64,000 bases of DNA from Nostoc sp. CHAB 5834 (GTDB taxonomy: Bacteria; Cyanobacteriota; Cyanobacteriia; Cyanobacteriales; Nostocaceae), in contig JAIVFU010000009.1 of the NCBI GenBank assembly GCA_020829485.1, positions 70,013 through 134,012 of the forward strand, read 5' to 3'. The position numbers were made by a program, and so were the translations under genes. Position 1 is the first letter of the stretch, and each line of letters opens with the position of its first letter. Below the pieces are notes generated by a model. It saw only the letters and a list, made by a program, of their open reading frames with translations. It did not search any database and was not told the DNA's origin. This document shows, in pieces, positions 18,045 through 27,315 of this stretch.

Positions 18045-19538
18045 ATGACACAGCCGAATCTTTTAGAACTTGCTAAACAGGGAGATGCACAAGCGATCGC
18101 ATCAGTAATTAATTATCTTCTGCAACCAAAAGATATTACTGCCAAAGTAGTCTTGAAAGATGGTTGCTTACAGGTAATACTGGAATCCTTTCAAGTACCG
18201 GAGCAAGAATCATCAGTCACTTTTATTCGTAAACTAATAATAAAGTTAGAAGCTATATCTATTAAGTCCGTAAAAATCTATGGAAAAGGCAAAGGACAAA
18301 CCTCAGTAGCTTGGATAGATTATTTACATTTGACTCCTGAAAATGAGGAGATTAAAAAACATTCCAGTATTTTAGAACTAGCTAAACAGGGAAAATACGA
18401 AACACTCTCTCAAATATGGCCAGTTTGGTTTCCTTATCCTAGTTCTTGGTTTAGGGCGATTATTCTAGTTACCATAGCATTTCCTGGCACACGTTTAATA
18501 GTTTTTGGATTGGCAGGAGTATTTATATCACTTATCGGCAACAGCCCTATATTATTAATATTTTCTGTTTTATTCGGCTTATTAATACCAACCATTTTCT
18601 TAGGCTTTATATACCATATTTTCTGGTTTATTTGGCAAAAGCCTAAATTATCTAATAAATTACCTAAATGGATACCTAGCTTGAATAGTTTATGGGCAGG
18701 TTTCTATGGCACGGTTGTTATGGGATTATCTTTTATGCTAATCCTAACTATTTTTTCGGAATTAGCTTTTTCTAGTTGCAATTTGTACAATAAAATACCA
18801 GAATATTTCAATGGTTGTACGGGGCATTTAACAGGACGCACAACAAACGGAATTTTTTACAGTATTGAAAATAATGATTTTTTAAGTCAACGTTGGTTCA
18901 TGATTTGGATGTTCACTGCCGCATATCTTTACCAATTAGAACATTTATTCATAAAACGCTTTATTCCTAAGCTGAAAATTCTACTCCAAAACTTACAAAC
19001 TAGACCTAAAAGCTACAGTGTTGATCGCACAGATTTAGAAATTGACAGATTACGTGGTGATATGGGATTAACCCAAATCAAAAAAGGTAAAAAGCCGCAT
19101 TTACTTATACTATCTCAAGATAATTATCAAAAGCCTAAAAATTTCAATAAAAAACTGTTGATAATTATGCTCATTCCTTTGGTTGCTATTGGAATATATT
19201 TATTAGCAAACATTCTTCAAATAAAAGAAAAAGTACCAACTTCTATAGCTTCTCCAGTGATGTCACCAAGTCCATTAACAGCATTCACGCCTCAAGCTGA
19301 TACATTCCGAGAGGCAGTGAGTAAAGCAATTAATGCAGCTAACCTGACTCAATCAGCAAAATCTCCAGATGAGTGGAAAACAGTTGTGAGTCAGTGGGAA
19401 ACTGCGATCGCACTTATGAAAGCCGTGCCATCTTCTAGCCCCAATTATGTAGTAGCTCAACAAAAAATCATAGAATATCAGAGAAATCTAAACTACGCCC
19501 AGAAAAATGCCGTCGGTAATACAGCAGATTTCAGGTAA
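18045..19538 (+). CDS. Membrane protein with the shared cyanobacterial N-terminal domain
   Basis: A 497-residue protein. Residues 1-105 copy the domain of the upstream gene (LLELAKQGDAQAIASVINYL; PKDITAKVVLKDGCLQVILE). A second LELAKQGKYETLSQIWP motif follows near 125. The middle has about five membrane segments (near 140-165, 170-200, 225-250, 285-300 and 365-385). A C-terminal helical domain (AFREAVSKA-type through QQKIIEYQRNLNYAQKNA, residues about 425-495) resembles those at the end of other cyanobacterial membrane proteins. I chose the ATG at 18045 over a TTG at 18039 because its context matches the paralogue. A decayed copy of the tail lies at 23917-24066. Confidence 0.72.
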   Translation: MTQPNLLELAKQGDAQAIASVINYLLQPKDITAKVVLKDGCLQVILESFQVPEQESSVTFIRKLIIKLEAISIKSVKIYGKGKGQTSVAWIDYLHLTPENEEIKKHSSILELAKQGKYETLSQIWPVWFPYPSSWFRAIILVTIAFPGTRLIVFGLAGVFISLIGNSPILLIFSVLFGLLIPTIFLGFIYHIFWFIWQKPKLSNKLPKWIPSLNSLWAGFYGTVVMGLSFMLILTIFSELAFSSCNLYNKIPEYFNGCTGHLTGRTTNGIFYSIENNDFLSQRWFMIWMFTAAYLYQLEHLFIKRFIPKLKILLQNLQTRPKSYSVDRTDLEIDRLRGDMGLTQIKKGKKPHLLILSQDNYQKPKNFNKKLLIIMLIPLVAIGIYLLANILQIKEKVPTSIASPVMSPSPLTAFTPQADTFREAVSKAINAANLTQSAKSPDEWKTVVSQWETAIALMKAVPSSSPNYVVAQQKIIEYQRNLNYAQKNAVGNTADFR

Positions 19539-19568
19539 ATGAAGTACATATATAAAACCCAAAACCTT

Positions 19569-19597
19569 GTAGAGACGTAGCACTGCTACGTCTCTAC
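19569..19597. repeat. GTAGAGACG palindrome
   Basis: GTAGAGACGTAG and CTACGTCTCTAC form a 12-bp stem with a 5-base loop, 30 bases after the preceding gene. Same family as 2254-2283 and 50829-50856; the inner stem bases differ but stay paired. Confidence 0.75.
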
Positions 19598-19794
19598 GTG
19601 TATTCGATTAGGCGCAATCTGCTGTAAGTAATGCGATCGCACCTCAAAGTTAAACTAGAAAAAGCAGTGCGTAGCTTGCCGCCGTAGGCATCGCTCTTAT
19701 TTTTACATATCCTGATGAAATACAATATTCTGACATTTAAGATTGGTAGTATCACGGAATCAAAGCTGAACATAGGCGTTAAATATAATAGGTC

Positions 19795-22700
19795 TTAATT
19801 AAGCTGAAAGTACAAACTAGATGCGATTAATGCATCTACCGAGTTGCTATCAAGTGGCCGAGAGAAAATATATCCTTGTGCGTTGTTGCATTTTTTAATT
19901 TTAAGTTGTGTTAATTGCTCTATTGTTTCTATACCCTCCGCTATCACATCTATGTTAAGACTGTGTGCTAGGGAAATAATCGCCTGAACAATTTCCAAGT
20001 TTTCTCCATTAGCACCAATGTTAATCACAAATGAACGATCAATCTTCAATGCACTAAAGGGAAAATGGTGCAGGTAACTCAATGATGAATAACCTGTGCC
20101 AAAATCATCTAGATGTAACTGAATATCCATTTGTTGTAATTCCAAAAGCATAGCAGTAGCCGAGTCAGAGTTTTCCATCAGTACGGTTTCAGTAATTTCC
20201 AACTTTAAACTGCTGCTTTCTAAACCAGTATCTAACAGAATTTGGCGAATTTTTTCAATCAAATTGGGGTGGGAAAACTGTTTACTAGAAATATTGACAC
20301 TGATGCTTAAGGGTGGGTTAGTAGGAAATTTCAATTGCCAAGCCCGCATCTGACGACAAGCTTCGCATAACACCCAATAACCAATCGGCACAATCAGCCC
20401 AGTTTCTTCTGCTAAGGGAATAAACTTTTCTGGAGAAATAAATCCATGTTCAGGATGTTGCCAGCGTACAAGAGCCTCAAAACCAATAATCTGATAAGTT
20501 TCTAACGAGACAATTGGCTGATAGTAAACCTGAAATTCCTGGCGTTCAATTGCCCGTCGTAAATCCATTTCTAACTGTAATAACTGGGTAGCTTGAGTGT
20601 ACATACTAAAATCAAATATTTCATAGCGTGCTTTTCCTAATGCTTTAGCACGGTACATTGCTATGTCAGCGTCACGGATGAGTTCTTCTGGCAGATTATA
20701 AGTGCTTGTGCCTAAAGCGATACCAATACTTACAGTAGTAATTACTTCGTTTCCAGCAATATTGAAAGCTCCTGTCAAAGCTACATTTATTCTGTCCGCT
20801 ACATTTATTACATCATTTAAGTCTTTGATATCATCTAATAGAATTGTGAACTCATCTCCACCTAAGCGGGCAACTGTATCTTCTGCACGGAGACACCTTT
20901 CTAATCTGCGTGCCAACGCCGTTAGCAATTGATCCCCAATTATATGACCAAGACTATCGTTGATAACTTTAAAGCGATCCACATCTAGGAATAGGACAGC
21001 AAATATGTAGTCTGAATCACGCTTTGTTAGCGCTAGCGCCTGTTCCAACCTTTCGACAAATAAAGCACGGTTTGGCAGTCCAGTTAGTGAATCATGAAAA
21101 ACATCATGAATTAATTGCGCTTCGGTTTGTTTTTGCTCCGTAATATTCAACACCGTACCAATGAAGCGGATCGGTTTTCCGTTTGCATCAAAGTAGGCTT
21201 GCCCTTTTGCCCTCAGCCAGCGTTCAACTTTATCCTGAATGCCGATCGTTCGATACTCAGTGTCATAAGAGCCACCGGACGCTGGGTTAAACGCCTCTTG
21301 AATAGTTTCTTGAAGACGATCGCAATCATTGGGATGTAAGCCCTCAAAAAACGTCTCTATACTACTCTCGGCATCGGGCGGTAGCCCAAACATGGCTTTG
21401 CAGGCAGTATCCCATTTCAATTCTCCTGTAACCAGATTCCAATCCCAGGTTCCCAATTGGGCAGAGGCGATCGCCATCCGCAAACGATCTTCATTCTCCC
21501 GCAGGGCTTTCTCAGACTGTTTGCGTAAGCGAAGCTCGTCGTAGACATCGCTAATATCCTTGAACAGGACAGCCACTTTGCGTCTCTCTGGCTGCTCAAT
21601 GCGAAACGCATAAACATCAAACCAGCGATTCATCGCCTCAGAGCCATTTTCAAAGCGAACGGGTTCACCCGTTAGAGCGACTCTGCCATAAGTCTGAAAC
21701 CAAAATTCTTCCAGATTGGGAAGGAGTTGGCGTGCCGTTTTACCCTCTGCCTGTTGAAATCCGGTTTGTTGCTCAAATGCAGGGTTAATTTCTAGGAAGC
21801 GATAATCAATCGGCGTATTGTTTGCATCAAACAACATTTCAATAACGCAAAAGCCGTCTTCCATCGTTTCAAACAGCGTGCGATAGCGTTCCTCAGATCG
21901 CCGCAGGGCTTCCTCTGCCTGTTTGCGATCTGTGATATCAATAACTGAGCCGATGTAGCCTTTATACTGCCCATCTGCCTCAAACCAGGGGCTTGCTGCA
22001 TCAATTGCCCAACGATATTCACCGTCCTGACGGCGTAAACGATATTCTAGTCGAAAGGCTTTTTGATGTGTATTAGCGCTGATAAATGTTTCTTGAGTAA
22101 ATGCAAAATCCTCTGGATGCACCGCATTCAGCCAACCAAACCCCAGCCCTGTTGCTTCAGTTTGCCCTGTGAATTCATACCAGCTTTGGCTGAGATAGGT
22201 GCAGTATCCGGTGGCATCCGTCACCCAAACCATTACAGGTGCATTGTCTGCCATTGTGCGGAATCGTTCTTCACTCTGGCGCAGGGCTTCATCAATCTGA
22301 ATCTGCTCGGTGATCTCTTGACAAACAGTATTGATGCCAATAATGCGTTGGCTTTGCCCCCCGCAGGCATCGCCATCCTTTAAGGGCAAAAAGCTCTCCA
22401 GCCAGACACGCTCTAATCCCGGTTGTGCCGGAGTTTCCCCGCGAATTTCGACGTTTAGTAGCGGTTCTCCTGTTTCTAAGACAGAGTGCAGCAAGTCTTC
22501 GGCAGTATCGGCAATGTTAGGCAATAACTCTCGAATTGTTCGCCCAATGTGTTCCTCTACGGAAAATCCATTAATCTCTGCCAATCGCTGGTTAATTCGC
22601 ACGAAACGCAGGTTGGTATCGAGAACGTTCAACCCAATTGGGACAGACTGGTAGATGCTTTCAATCTCAGCTAGTTGCCGTTGCAGTATTGCTTTGCTTT

Positions 22701-23544
22701 CCTGTAACTCTGCTTCTGCCTGCTTGCGATGCGTTATATTTTGGCTGAGTACCATGCCTCCAAAAATCTCACCCTGCTCACTGCGTACAGGCAAAGTATG
22801 TACTTCATAAATCTGATTGAAGTAAAGCACTTCCTGGACTGAAATTTGACCCATTAGTGCAGCACGATAGATCGGTTCAATTTGCTCACAGGTTTCTGGA
22901 GGCAGGGCTTCCCAAATGGTTTGCCCTACCAGTGCTGCTCCATCTAATCCCAATTGTTTGATTTCGCTACCTTCAATGAGCAAAAAGCGCAAGTCATGGT
23001 CAAACAGTTGAACTGCACCATTGGGGATGTGTTGTGTTAGCGTTCGATACAAGGCTTCCCGTTCTGCCAGGACTGCATTTGCCTCTTCTAATTGGGCAGT
23101 CCGTTCGGCAACACGCTGTTCTAGTTCTTGGTTAGCGCGTTGTAGGGCGGCTTCGGCCTCTTTTTGCTGTGTCATGTCACGCGCAACGCAGTATAGCAAT
23201 CCCCTGGCAATCTGCGGTGATGCTGTCCATCCCAGCCATCGGTAGCAGCCAGCTTTCGTCCGGTAACGATTCTCGAAATTGAGCGTTGGTATCCCAATTT
23301 TCACCTTCTCCATTTCCGCTAACGTGGCGAAGTGGTCGTCTGGATGCACGAAGTCTAAAAAAGGACTGGCTAATAATTCTGCTTCTGAGTGGCCGAGGGT
23401 TTGGGTAAATGCAGGGTTGATCCGCTTAAAGTAGCCATCCAGACCAATGACCGACAGCAGATCGAGCGATCGCTCAAAGAAAAAGGCTTCTTCGGATAAA
23501 ACCAATCCATTCACGGGTGAGGCAACAGGATTTTCAGAGGTCAT
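19795..23544 (-). CDS. Multi-PAS GGDEF-EAL cyclic-di-GMP signalling protein
   Basis: A 1249-residue soluble protein that should make or break cyclic-di-GMP in response to ligands or redox state. Six PAS domains (about 18-130, 165-275, 290-410, 425-545, 553-670, 690-805) with a coiled coil at 130-165; several contain the PAC signature (ITDRKQAE). GGDEF domain about 815-970 with intact RLGGDEFTILL near 895. EAL domain about 985-1235 with FEALVRW near 1022 and LDDFGTGYSSLSYL, so both domains look catalytic. No membrane segment or receiver domain. Residues near 393 (DGDACGGQSQ) fall on a short GCGATGCCTGCGG-type repeat. The gene sits between the two copies of a duplicated segment. Confidence 0.92.
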   Translation of the reverse strand: MTSENPVASPVNGLVLSEEAFFFERSLDLLSVIGLDGYFKRINPAFTQTLGHSEAELLASPFLDFVHPDDHFATLAEMEKVKIGIPTLNFENRYRTKAGCYRWLGWTASPQIARGLLYCVARDMTQQKEAEAALQRANQELEQRVAERTAQLEEANAVLAEREALYRTLTQHIPNGAVQLFDHDLRFLLIEGSEIKQLGLDGAALVGQTIWEALPPETCEQIEPIYRAALMGQISVQEVLYFNQIYEVHTLPVRSEQGEIFGGMVLSQNITHRKQAEAELQESKAILQRQLAEIESIYQSVPIGLNVLDTNLRFVRINQRLAEINGFSVEEHIGRTIRELLPNIADTAEDLLHSVLETGEPLLNVEIRGETPAQPGLERVWLESFLPLKDGDACGGQSQRIIGINTVCQEITEQIQIDEALRQSEERFRTMADNAPVMVWVTDATGYCTYLSQSWYEFTGQTEATGLGFGWLNAVHPEDFAFTQETFISANTHQKAFRLEYRLRRQDGEYRWAIDAASPWFEADGQYKGYIGSVIDITDRKQAEEALRRSEERYRTLFETMEDGFCVIEMLFDANNTPIDYRFLEINPAFEQQTGFQQAEGKTARQLLPNLEEFWFQTYGRVALTGEPVRFENGSEAMNRWFDVYAFRIEQPERRKVAVLFKDISDVYDELRLRKQSEKALRENEDRLRMAIASAQLGTWDWNLVTGELKWDTACKAMFGLPPDAESSIETFFEGLHPNDCDRLQETIQEAFNPASGGSYDTEYRTIGIQDKVERWLRAKGQAYFDANGKPIRFIGTVLNITEQKQTEAQLIHDVFHDSLTGLPNRALFVERLEQALALTKRDSDYIFAVLFLDVDRFKVINDSLGHIIGDQLLTALARRLERCLRAEDTVARLGGDEFTILLDDIKDLNDVINVADRINVALTGAFNIAGNEVITTVSIGIALGTSTYNLPEELIRDADIAMYRAKALGKARYEIFDFSMYTQATQLLQLEMDLRRAIERQEFQVYYQPIVSLETYQIIGFEALVRWQHPEHGFISPEKFIPLAEETGLIVPIGYWVLCEACRQMRAWQLKFPTNPPLSISVNISSKQFSHPNLIEKIRQILLDTGLESSSLKLEITETVLMENSDSATAMLLELQQMDIQLHLDDFGTGYSSLSYLHHFPFSALKIDRSFVINIGANGENLEIVQAIISLAHSLNIDVIAEGIETIEQLTQLKIKKCNNAQGYIFSRPLDSNSVDALIASSLYFQLN

Positions 23545-23809
23545 AACAGAATTACGGAGCAGATAAAGCGGAATTATCGCAAAGCAGATGAGATAAGTTG
23601 GGGTGAATTAGTACTCCAGTGTTAACACTACTTAAGAAATTGCACATCAGCCTTAGTTAAGAATTTTTCCATCCACACTTAACAAAGAACAATCATAAAA
23701 TCTGCCTGTAGCAAGAATCAGTTGCTCAAACAGGTGGCTATGGAAGCCGCTTAATTAAGTTGCATCAATTACTATTGGCAAAAACAAACTTAATAGTTTT
23801 ACACCATTA

Positions 23810-23897
23810 GGACTTACGCAATAACTCTCTGAAACTCTCATTCCTTTGTGTCCTTTGCGCCTTTGCGGTTCGTTTTTCCATTATTTTGCCTAAGTCC
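23810..23897. mobile_element. Short MITE with GGACTTACGC-type ends
   Basis: GGACTTACGCAA at the left and TTGCCTAAGTCC at the right are near-perfect inverted ends of an 88-bp element. The interior is a common T/C/G-rich repeat (CCTTTGTGTCCTTTGCGCC). Flanks ACCATTA and ACCATAA are an approximate duplication. Same family as 38988-39147 and 54991-55185. Confidence 0.6.
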
Positions 23898-23916
23898 TGA
23901 CCATAATAAGCAATCT

Positions 23917-24066
23917 TATTCAATCAGCAAAATCTTTAGATGAGTAAAAGACAGTTGTGAGTCAATTATAATAAGCTGCGATCGCACTTCTGATAACCAT
24001 GCCATCTTTTATCCCAAATTATGTAGTAGCTCAACAACAAATCAGAGAATATCAGAGAAATTTTAA
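23917..24066 (+). pseudogene. Decayed copy of the 3' end of the 18045-19538 gene
   Basis: About 150 bases match 19346-19495, including TCAATCAGCAAAATCT, ACAGTTGTGAGTCA, GCGATCGCACTT and AATTATGTAGTAGCTCAACA. Stops and small deletions break every frame. The downstream segment 24259-24330 (CGATCGCACTTCAAAGCTAA and GTAGCTTGCCGCCGTAGGCA) likewise matches 19637-19693, so a whole block was duplicated and is now decaying. Confidence 0.8.
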
Positions 24067-24120
24067 CTAAGTAAGTCGGTGAGAATAAATCAAACTAGAT
24101 TAAGTAATGTAAAAAATATT
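24067..24120. mobile_element. Possible solo end of an insertion sequence
   Basis: CTAAGTAAGTCGGTGAGAAT and the following AAATCAAACTA match, at 24 of 31 positions, the sequence upstream of the IS630-type transposase start (63874-63904). It interrupts the decayed gene copy. The rest of the spacer to 24353 holds a GAGGACTAAAGTCCTC hairpin (24161-24176) and dispersed repeats. Confidence 0.45.
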
Positions 24121-24353
24121 GAGATTAGTTCTTAGAGAGCGGCTCCAACCATGATTTGAGGACTAAAGTCCTCTCTACGAGACGCACTCGCGTTCACTAC
24201 AAACCTTGAATTATTCACGCCGCTCTACTTACACTAAGGAAAATTACATTGGTAATAAGTCTAGCGATCGCACTTCAAAGCTAAACTAGAAAAAGGAGTA
24301 CGTAGCTTGCCGCCGTAGGCATCGCTCGACTATCCGTATCAAAATAAAACCCT

Positions 24354-24686
24354 ATGAACACCAAAACATTAAGTGCCATTATTCACAAAGAAGAAGATAT
24401 GTATGTTGCTGAATGTCCTGAAGTTGGCACAGTTGATCAAGGTAAAACAATTGAAGAAGCTCTTGCTAATCTTAAAGAAGCTACAAGGCTATACCTAGAA
24501 GAATGTCCTTTGCTCGACACTGATACTAGTCCGAGATTTGTAACGAGTATAGTACTTCAGGAGTCACTCACAAACCATTCTGAAAAACCTCTAACTAGCT
24601 TCATCGGATCTGCTAAAGGCAATTTTGCCACAACGGAAGAAGTGGATAACTTTATTCGCCAAGAACGAGATGCATGGGAATTCTAG
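24354..24686 (+). CDS. Orphan HicB-like antitoxin, apparently chimeric
   Basis: A 110-residue protein. Residues 1-65 are a HicB-type partial RNase-H fold (LSAIIHKEEDMYVAECPEVG, then VDQGKTIEEALANLKEATRLY), the domain that neutralises HicA mRNA interferases. From about residue 70 the sequence changes to TSFIGSAKGNFATTEEVDNF followed by IRQERDAWEF, which resembles the toxin-binding tail of VapB/Phd-type antitoxins rather than a HicB DNA-binding domain. This suggests a fusion of two antitoxin genes. No HicA- or PIN-type toxin lies next to it. Its stop codon overlaps the end of the convergent methyltransferase gene by four bases. Confidence 0.7.
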   Translation: MNTKTLSAIIHKEEDMYVAECPEVGTVDQGKTIEEALANLKEATRLYLEECPLLDTDTSPRFVTSIVLQESLTNHSEKPLTSFIGSAKGNFATTEEVDNFIRQERDAWEF

Positions 24687-25960
24687 ATGCTATTCAAGTC
24701 ACGCTGATAATATTGTGCTGCTTGCGACATATTAAATTGTAATAGCTTCTCCTCCCCCAACTTGTATCGCAAACTCGGTTTAAAAGGCGAAATATTCAAA
24801 TTGCGAATAATTTCTGCCGCCACAGCCTTTGCTAGTAACGGTGGTACAGAGTTACCAACTTGTCGAAATCCATGCCATTTGGTTACATGAAATCTAAACC
24901 AATCTGGGTAAGAATGCAATCTCGCCGCTTCCCTGACTGTAATACACCGGGGCGTAGATGGATGAATCGGTCTAGGAGATGTAAAAGAACCCCTATACTT
25001 ATCTGTTCCCGCTCTTAAAGTATTACAGACACCAGCAGGATGCAGCTTATAAAAACGACTAATTTTTTCTCTCTCGCCTTGTTGAGTCTCCTGAAAACGT
25101 TGAATAGTTTCCGCAGAATGTTTTGTCCTTAAACTTGAAGAAAGTATTCGCAAATCATATTCTCGTTTATAAGAATAATCATCATCTAGGCATTTGATAC
25201 CGCGAAGTACAAGAGCATAGTTACTAGGTTTTTCGTATTCTGCTACAACCCAATCTCTTGTTAGTAACTCTGGATATTTTTCTATTTCCGGTAAATCTCC
25301 AATTGCATCCAATACTGTAGGACTAAATGGGATATCAGATATTTTTTTAGAATTTAAATTATTTGGTAATGCTTGTTTAGTAATCGGCGGAGGATATTTC
25401 GGTAACTTTACATCCTCCCTTGCACCTATGAGAAATAATCTCTCCCGGAACTGTGGTACTCCATAATATGCAGCGTTGAGAACTTGATAATTTTCTTCTA
25501 CTTTGTAGCCATGAATTCTAAACTCGTTAATTAAGGATTGGAGGATTTGTTTATGTTCACCAACTGTAATCCCCCGAACATTTTCCATTACAAAGAACTT
25601 TGGTTTTAGCTCAAAAACCAGCCGATGAAAGTGAAACACCAAAGAGTTTCGGGGATCATCAACAGCCCGTTTGCCCATTAGAGAAAAACCTTGACATGGT
25701 GAGCCACAAATTACCACATCAATTTCGCGATCGCCAATCTCAGACCGATTCCTAATTTCTTCCCCGGTTGTATCCACAACACTTTTACATAATACTGAGC
25801 AAAAAGGGAAGTTAAACTCATGTGTTGCACAGTGGATCGGGTCAATTTCCACAGAGGCTAGGACATCAAAGCCAGCTTGTTCAAAGCCAAGAGTCATACC
25901 CCCCGCACCGGCGAATAAGTCAACTGCGATCGCTCTTTGTTTTTTCATCTCATAAGCCAT
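24683..25960 (-). CDS. Solitary DNA (cytosine-5) methyltransferase
   Basis: A 425-residue C5 methyltransferase with all key motifs in order: I VDLFAGAGGMTLGFEQAGF (residues 13-31), IV GSPCQGFSLMG with catalytic Cys near 88, VI FVMENVRG near 125, VIII QFRERLFLIGAR near 175, IX around CITVREAARLHSYP near 340 and X QVGNSVPPLLAKAVA near 370. No restriction endonuclease or Vsr gene is adjacent. The SVEIDPIHCATHEFNFPF block is, from memory, typical of the cyanobacterial CGATCG methylases (M.Ssp6803I / DmtC type); that specificity would cover HIP1 sites but is inference. Start at ATG 25960; the ATG four codons on is possible. Confidence 0.9.
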   Translation of the reverse strand: MAYEMKKQRAIAVDLFAGAGGMTLGFEQAGFDVLASVEIDPIHCATHEFNFPFCSVLCKSVVDTTGEEIRNRSEIGDREIDVVICGSPCQGFSLMGKRAVDDPRNSLVFHFHRLVFELKPKFFVMENVRGITVGEHKQILQSLINEFRIHGYKVEENYQVLNAAYYGVPQFRERLFLIGAREDVKLPKYPPPITKQALPNNLNSKKISDIPFSPTVLDAIGDLPEIEKYPELLTRDWVVAEYEKPSNYALVLRGIKCLDDDYSYKREYDLRILSSSLRTKHSAETIQRFQETQQGEREKISRFYKLHPAGVCNTLRAGTDKYRGSFTSPRPIHPSTPRCITVREAARLHSYPDWFRFHVTKWHGFRQVGNSVPPLLAKAVAAEIIRNLNISPFKPSLRYKLGEEKLLQFNMSQAAQYYQRDLNSI

Positions 25961-26120
25961 GACACCCTAATCTAATTCGTAATTCGTAATTACGCTATGG
26001 ATAAATGCGGCTTTTGGCAAAAACAGGTGGTTCACACTTAATTTTACTCATAAATAAACTGATTGATTCTCTATTTTCAATTACGAATTACGTTAGCGAG
26101 TCCGCGAGCGTCATTACGAA

Positions 26121-27287
26121 TTACGAATTATTTGGTCGCATTTGCAAAATTTCTTGAGCAACGCGATCGCAAACCCCAACTTCTCCTAAACTTTGCCGCA
26201 TTTCTTGATAATCCGCCAAAGTTTGCTCTCTGCGACTAGGATTGAGCAGCAGTTCCATCGCCGTTTGGATAATATTCTCTGGTGTGGCTTGCTCTTGTAA
26301 AAATTCTGGCACAATCGGCTTCATCACTACTAAATTAGGTGGTGATGCGAAGGTTATAGAACCTTTGAGGATTTTACGAGCTATCCAAGCAGTCAAAGAA
26401 CTTAAGCGGTAAACTACAACTTGCGGCACATTTAACAGAGCAAGTTCTAAATTGACAGTACCAGATTTACTAATGGCTAAATCAGCAGCAGCAAAAACTT
26501 CTATTTGTTGACCTGATATAATTGTCGCCCGTAAACCATAACGCTCAATAGCCTGCTCAATTGGCTGTCTATAGACTTCCAGCGACAGGGGAATCCAGAA
26601 ATGAACTTCAGGTAATTTCGCTTGAATAGTTTGAGCAGCTTGAAAAATAATTGGTAAAAGATATTTTAGTTCTTGGCGGCGAGAGGCGGGGAGAAGTGCG
26701 ATCGCAATTTGTTCTGGTGCAATTCCCAATGTTGCACGCGCTGCTTGGCGACTAGGAGCATCTTGCATTCGATCAACCAAAGGATGCCCTACCCAAGTAA
26801 CTTTTGCCCCTTTCTCCTTAAAGTAACGGGCTTCTTGTGGGAAAATTGCCAACAGCTTATCTGTAAAACCAACAATCCGGTTAGTTCTCCGCAAACTTAT
26901 TGACCAAGCCCACTCTTGGGGAGCAATATAATACACCACTGGCACATTTGGTAATTGCTGTTTCATATAAGTCCCAATTTCCAGATTGGGAGTCATATAA
27001 TCGATCAGCACCACCAAGTCGGGTGGATTTTGTTTTAAGAAAGCGATCGCCTGACGTTGCACCTGGAGAGTCGGTAAAATATAAGGCAGCCCTTCTAGAA
27101 TACCCATTGAGCCAATACTACTGGTATTTCCCAACAGAATTGCCCCAGCCTCCACCATTTTTTCGCCACCTAGCGCCACAATCTCTAATTCCAACCCAAT
27201 CGCCACAGCTTGACGCTTCAGCGCTGTAATTAGCAGCGACCCTTGTAAATCGCCAGACACTTCGCCAGTGCTGATAAATATCCGCAT
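26121..27287 (-). CDS. lpxB: Lipid-A-disaccharide synthase
   Basis: A 388-residue GT19 glycosyltransferase that joins UDP-2,3-diacylglucosamine and lipid X on the inner face of the cytoplasmic membrane. Typical blocks: FISTGEVSGDLQGSLLI at the N-terminus, YIAPQEWAWSISLRRTNRI near 140, TWVGHPLVDRM near 162, ALLPASRRQELKYLLP near 195 and SKSGTVNLELALLNVPQVV near 275. Last gene of the minus-strand cluster purC-omp85-lpxC-fabZ-lpxA-lpxB, 205 bases of repeats after lpxA. ATG start at 27287. Confidence 0.95.
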   Translation of the reverse strand: MRIFISTGEVSGDLQGSLLITALKRQAVAIGLELEIVALGGEKMVEAGAILLGNTSSIGSMGILEGLPYILPTLQVQRQAIAFLKQNPPDLVVLIDYMTPNLEIGTYMKQQLPNVPVVYYIAPQEWAWSISLRRTNRIVGFTDKLLAIFPQEARYFKEKGAKVTWVGHPLVDRMQDAPSRQAARATLGIAPEQIAIALLPASRRQELKYLLPIIFQAAQTIQAKLPEVHFWIPLSLEVYRQPIEQAIERYGLRATIISGQQIEVFAAADLAISKSGTVNLELALLNVPQVVVYRLSSLTAWIARKILKGSITFASPPNLVVMKPIVPEFLQEQATPENIIQTAMELLLNPSRREQTLADYQEMRQSLGEVGVCDRVAQEILQMRPNNS

Positions 27288-27315
27288 TTGATAATTAAAA
27301 TTAGGAAATAAATAG

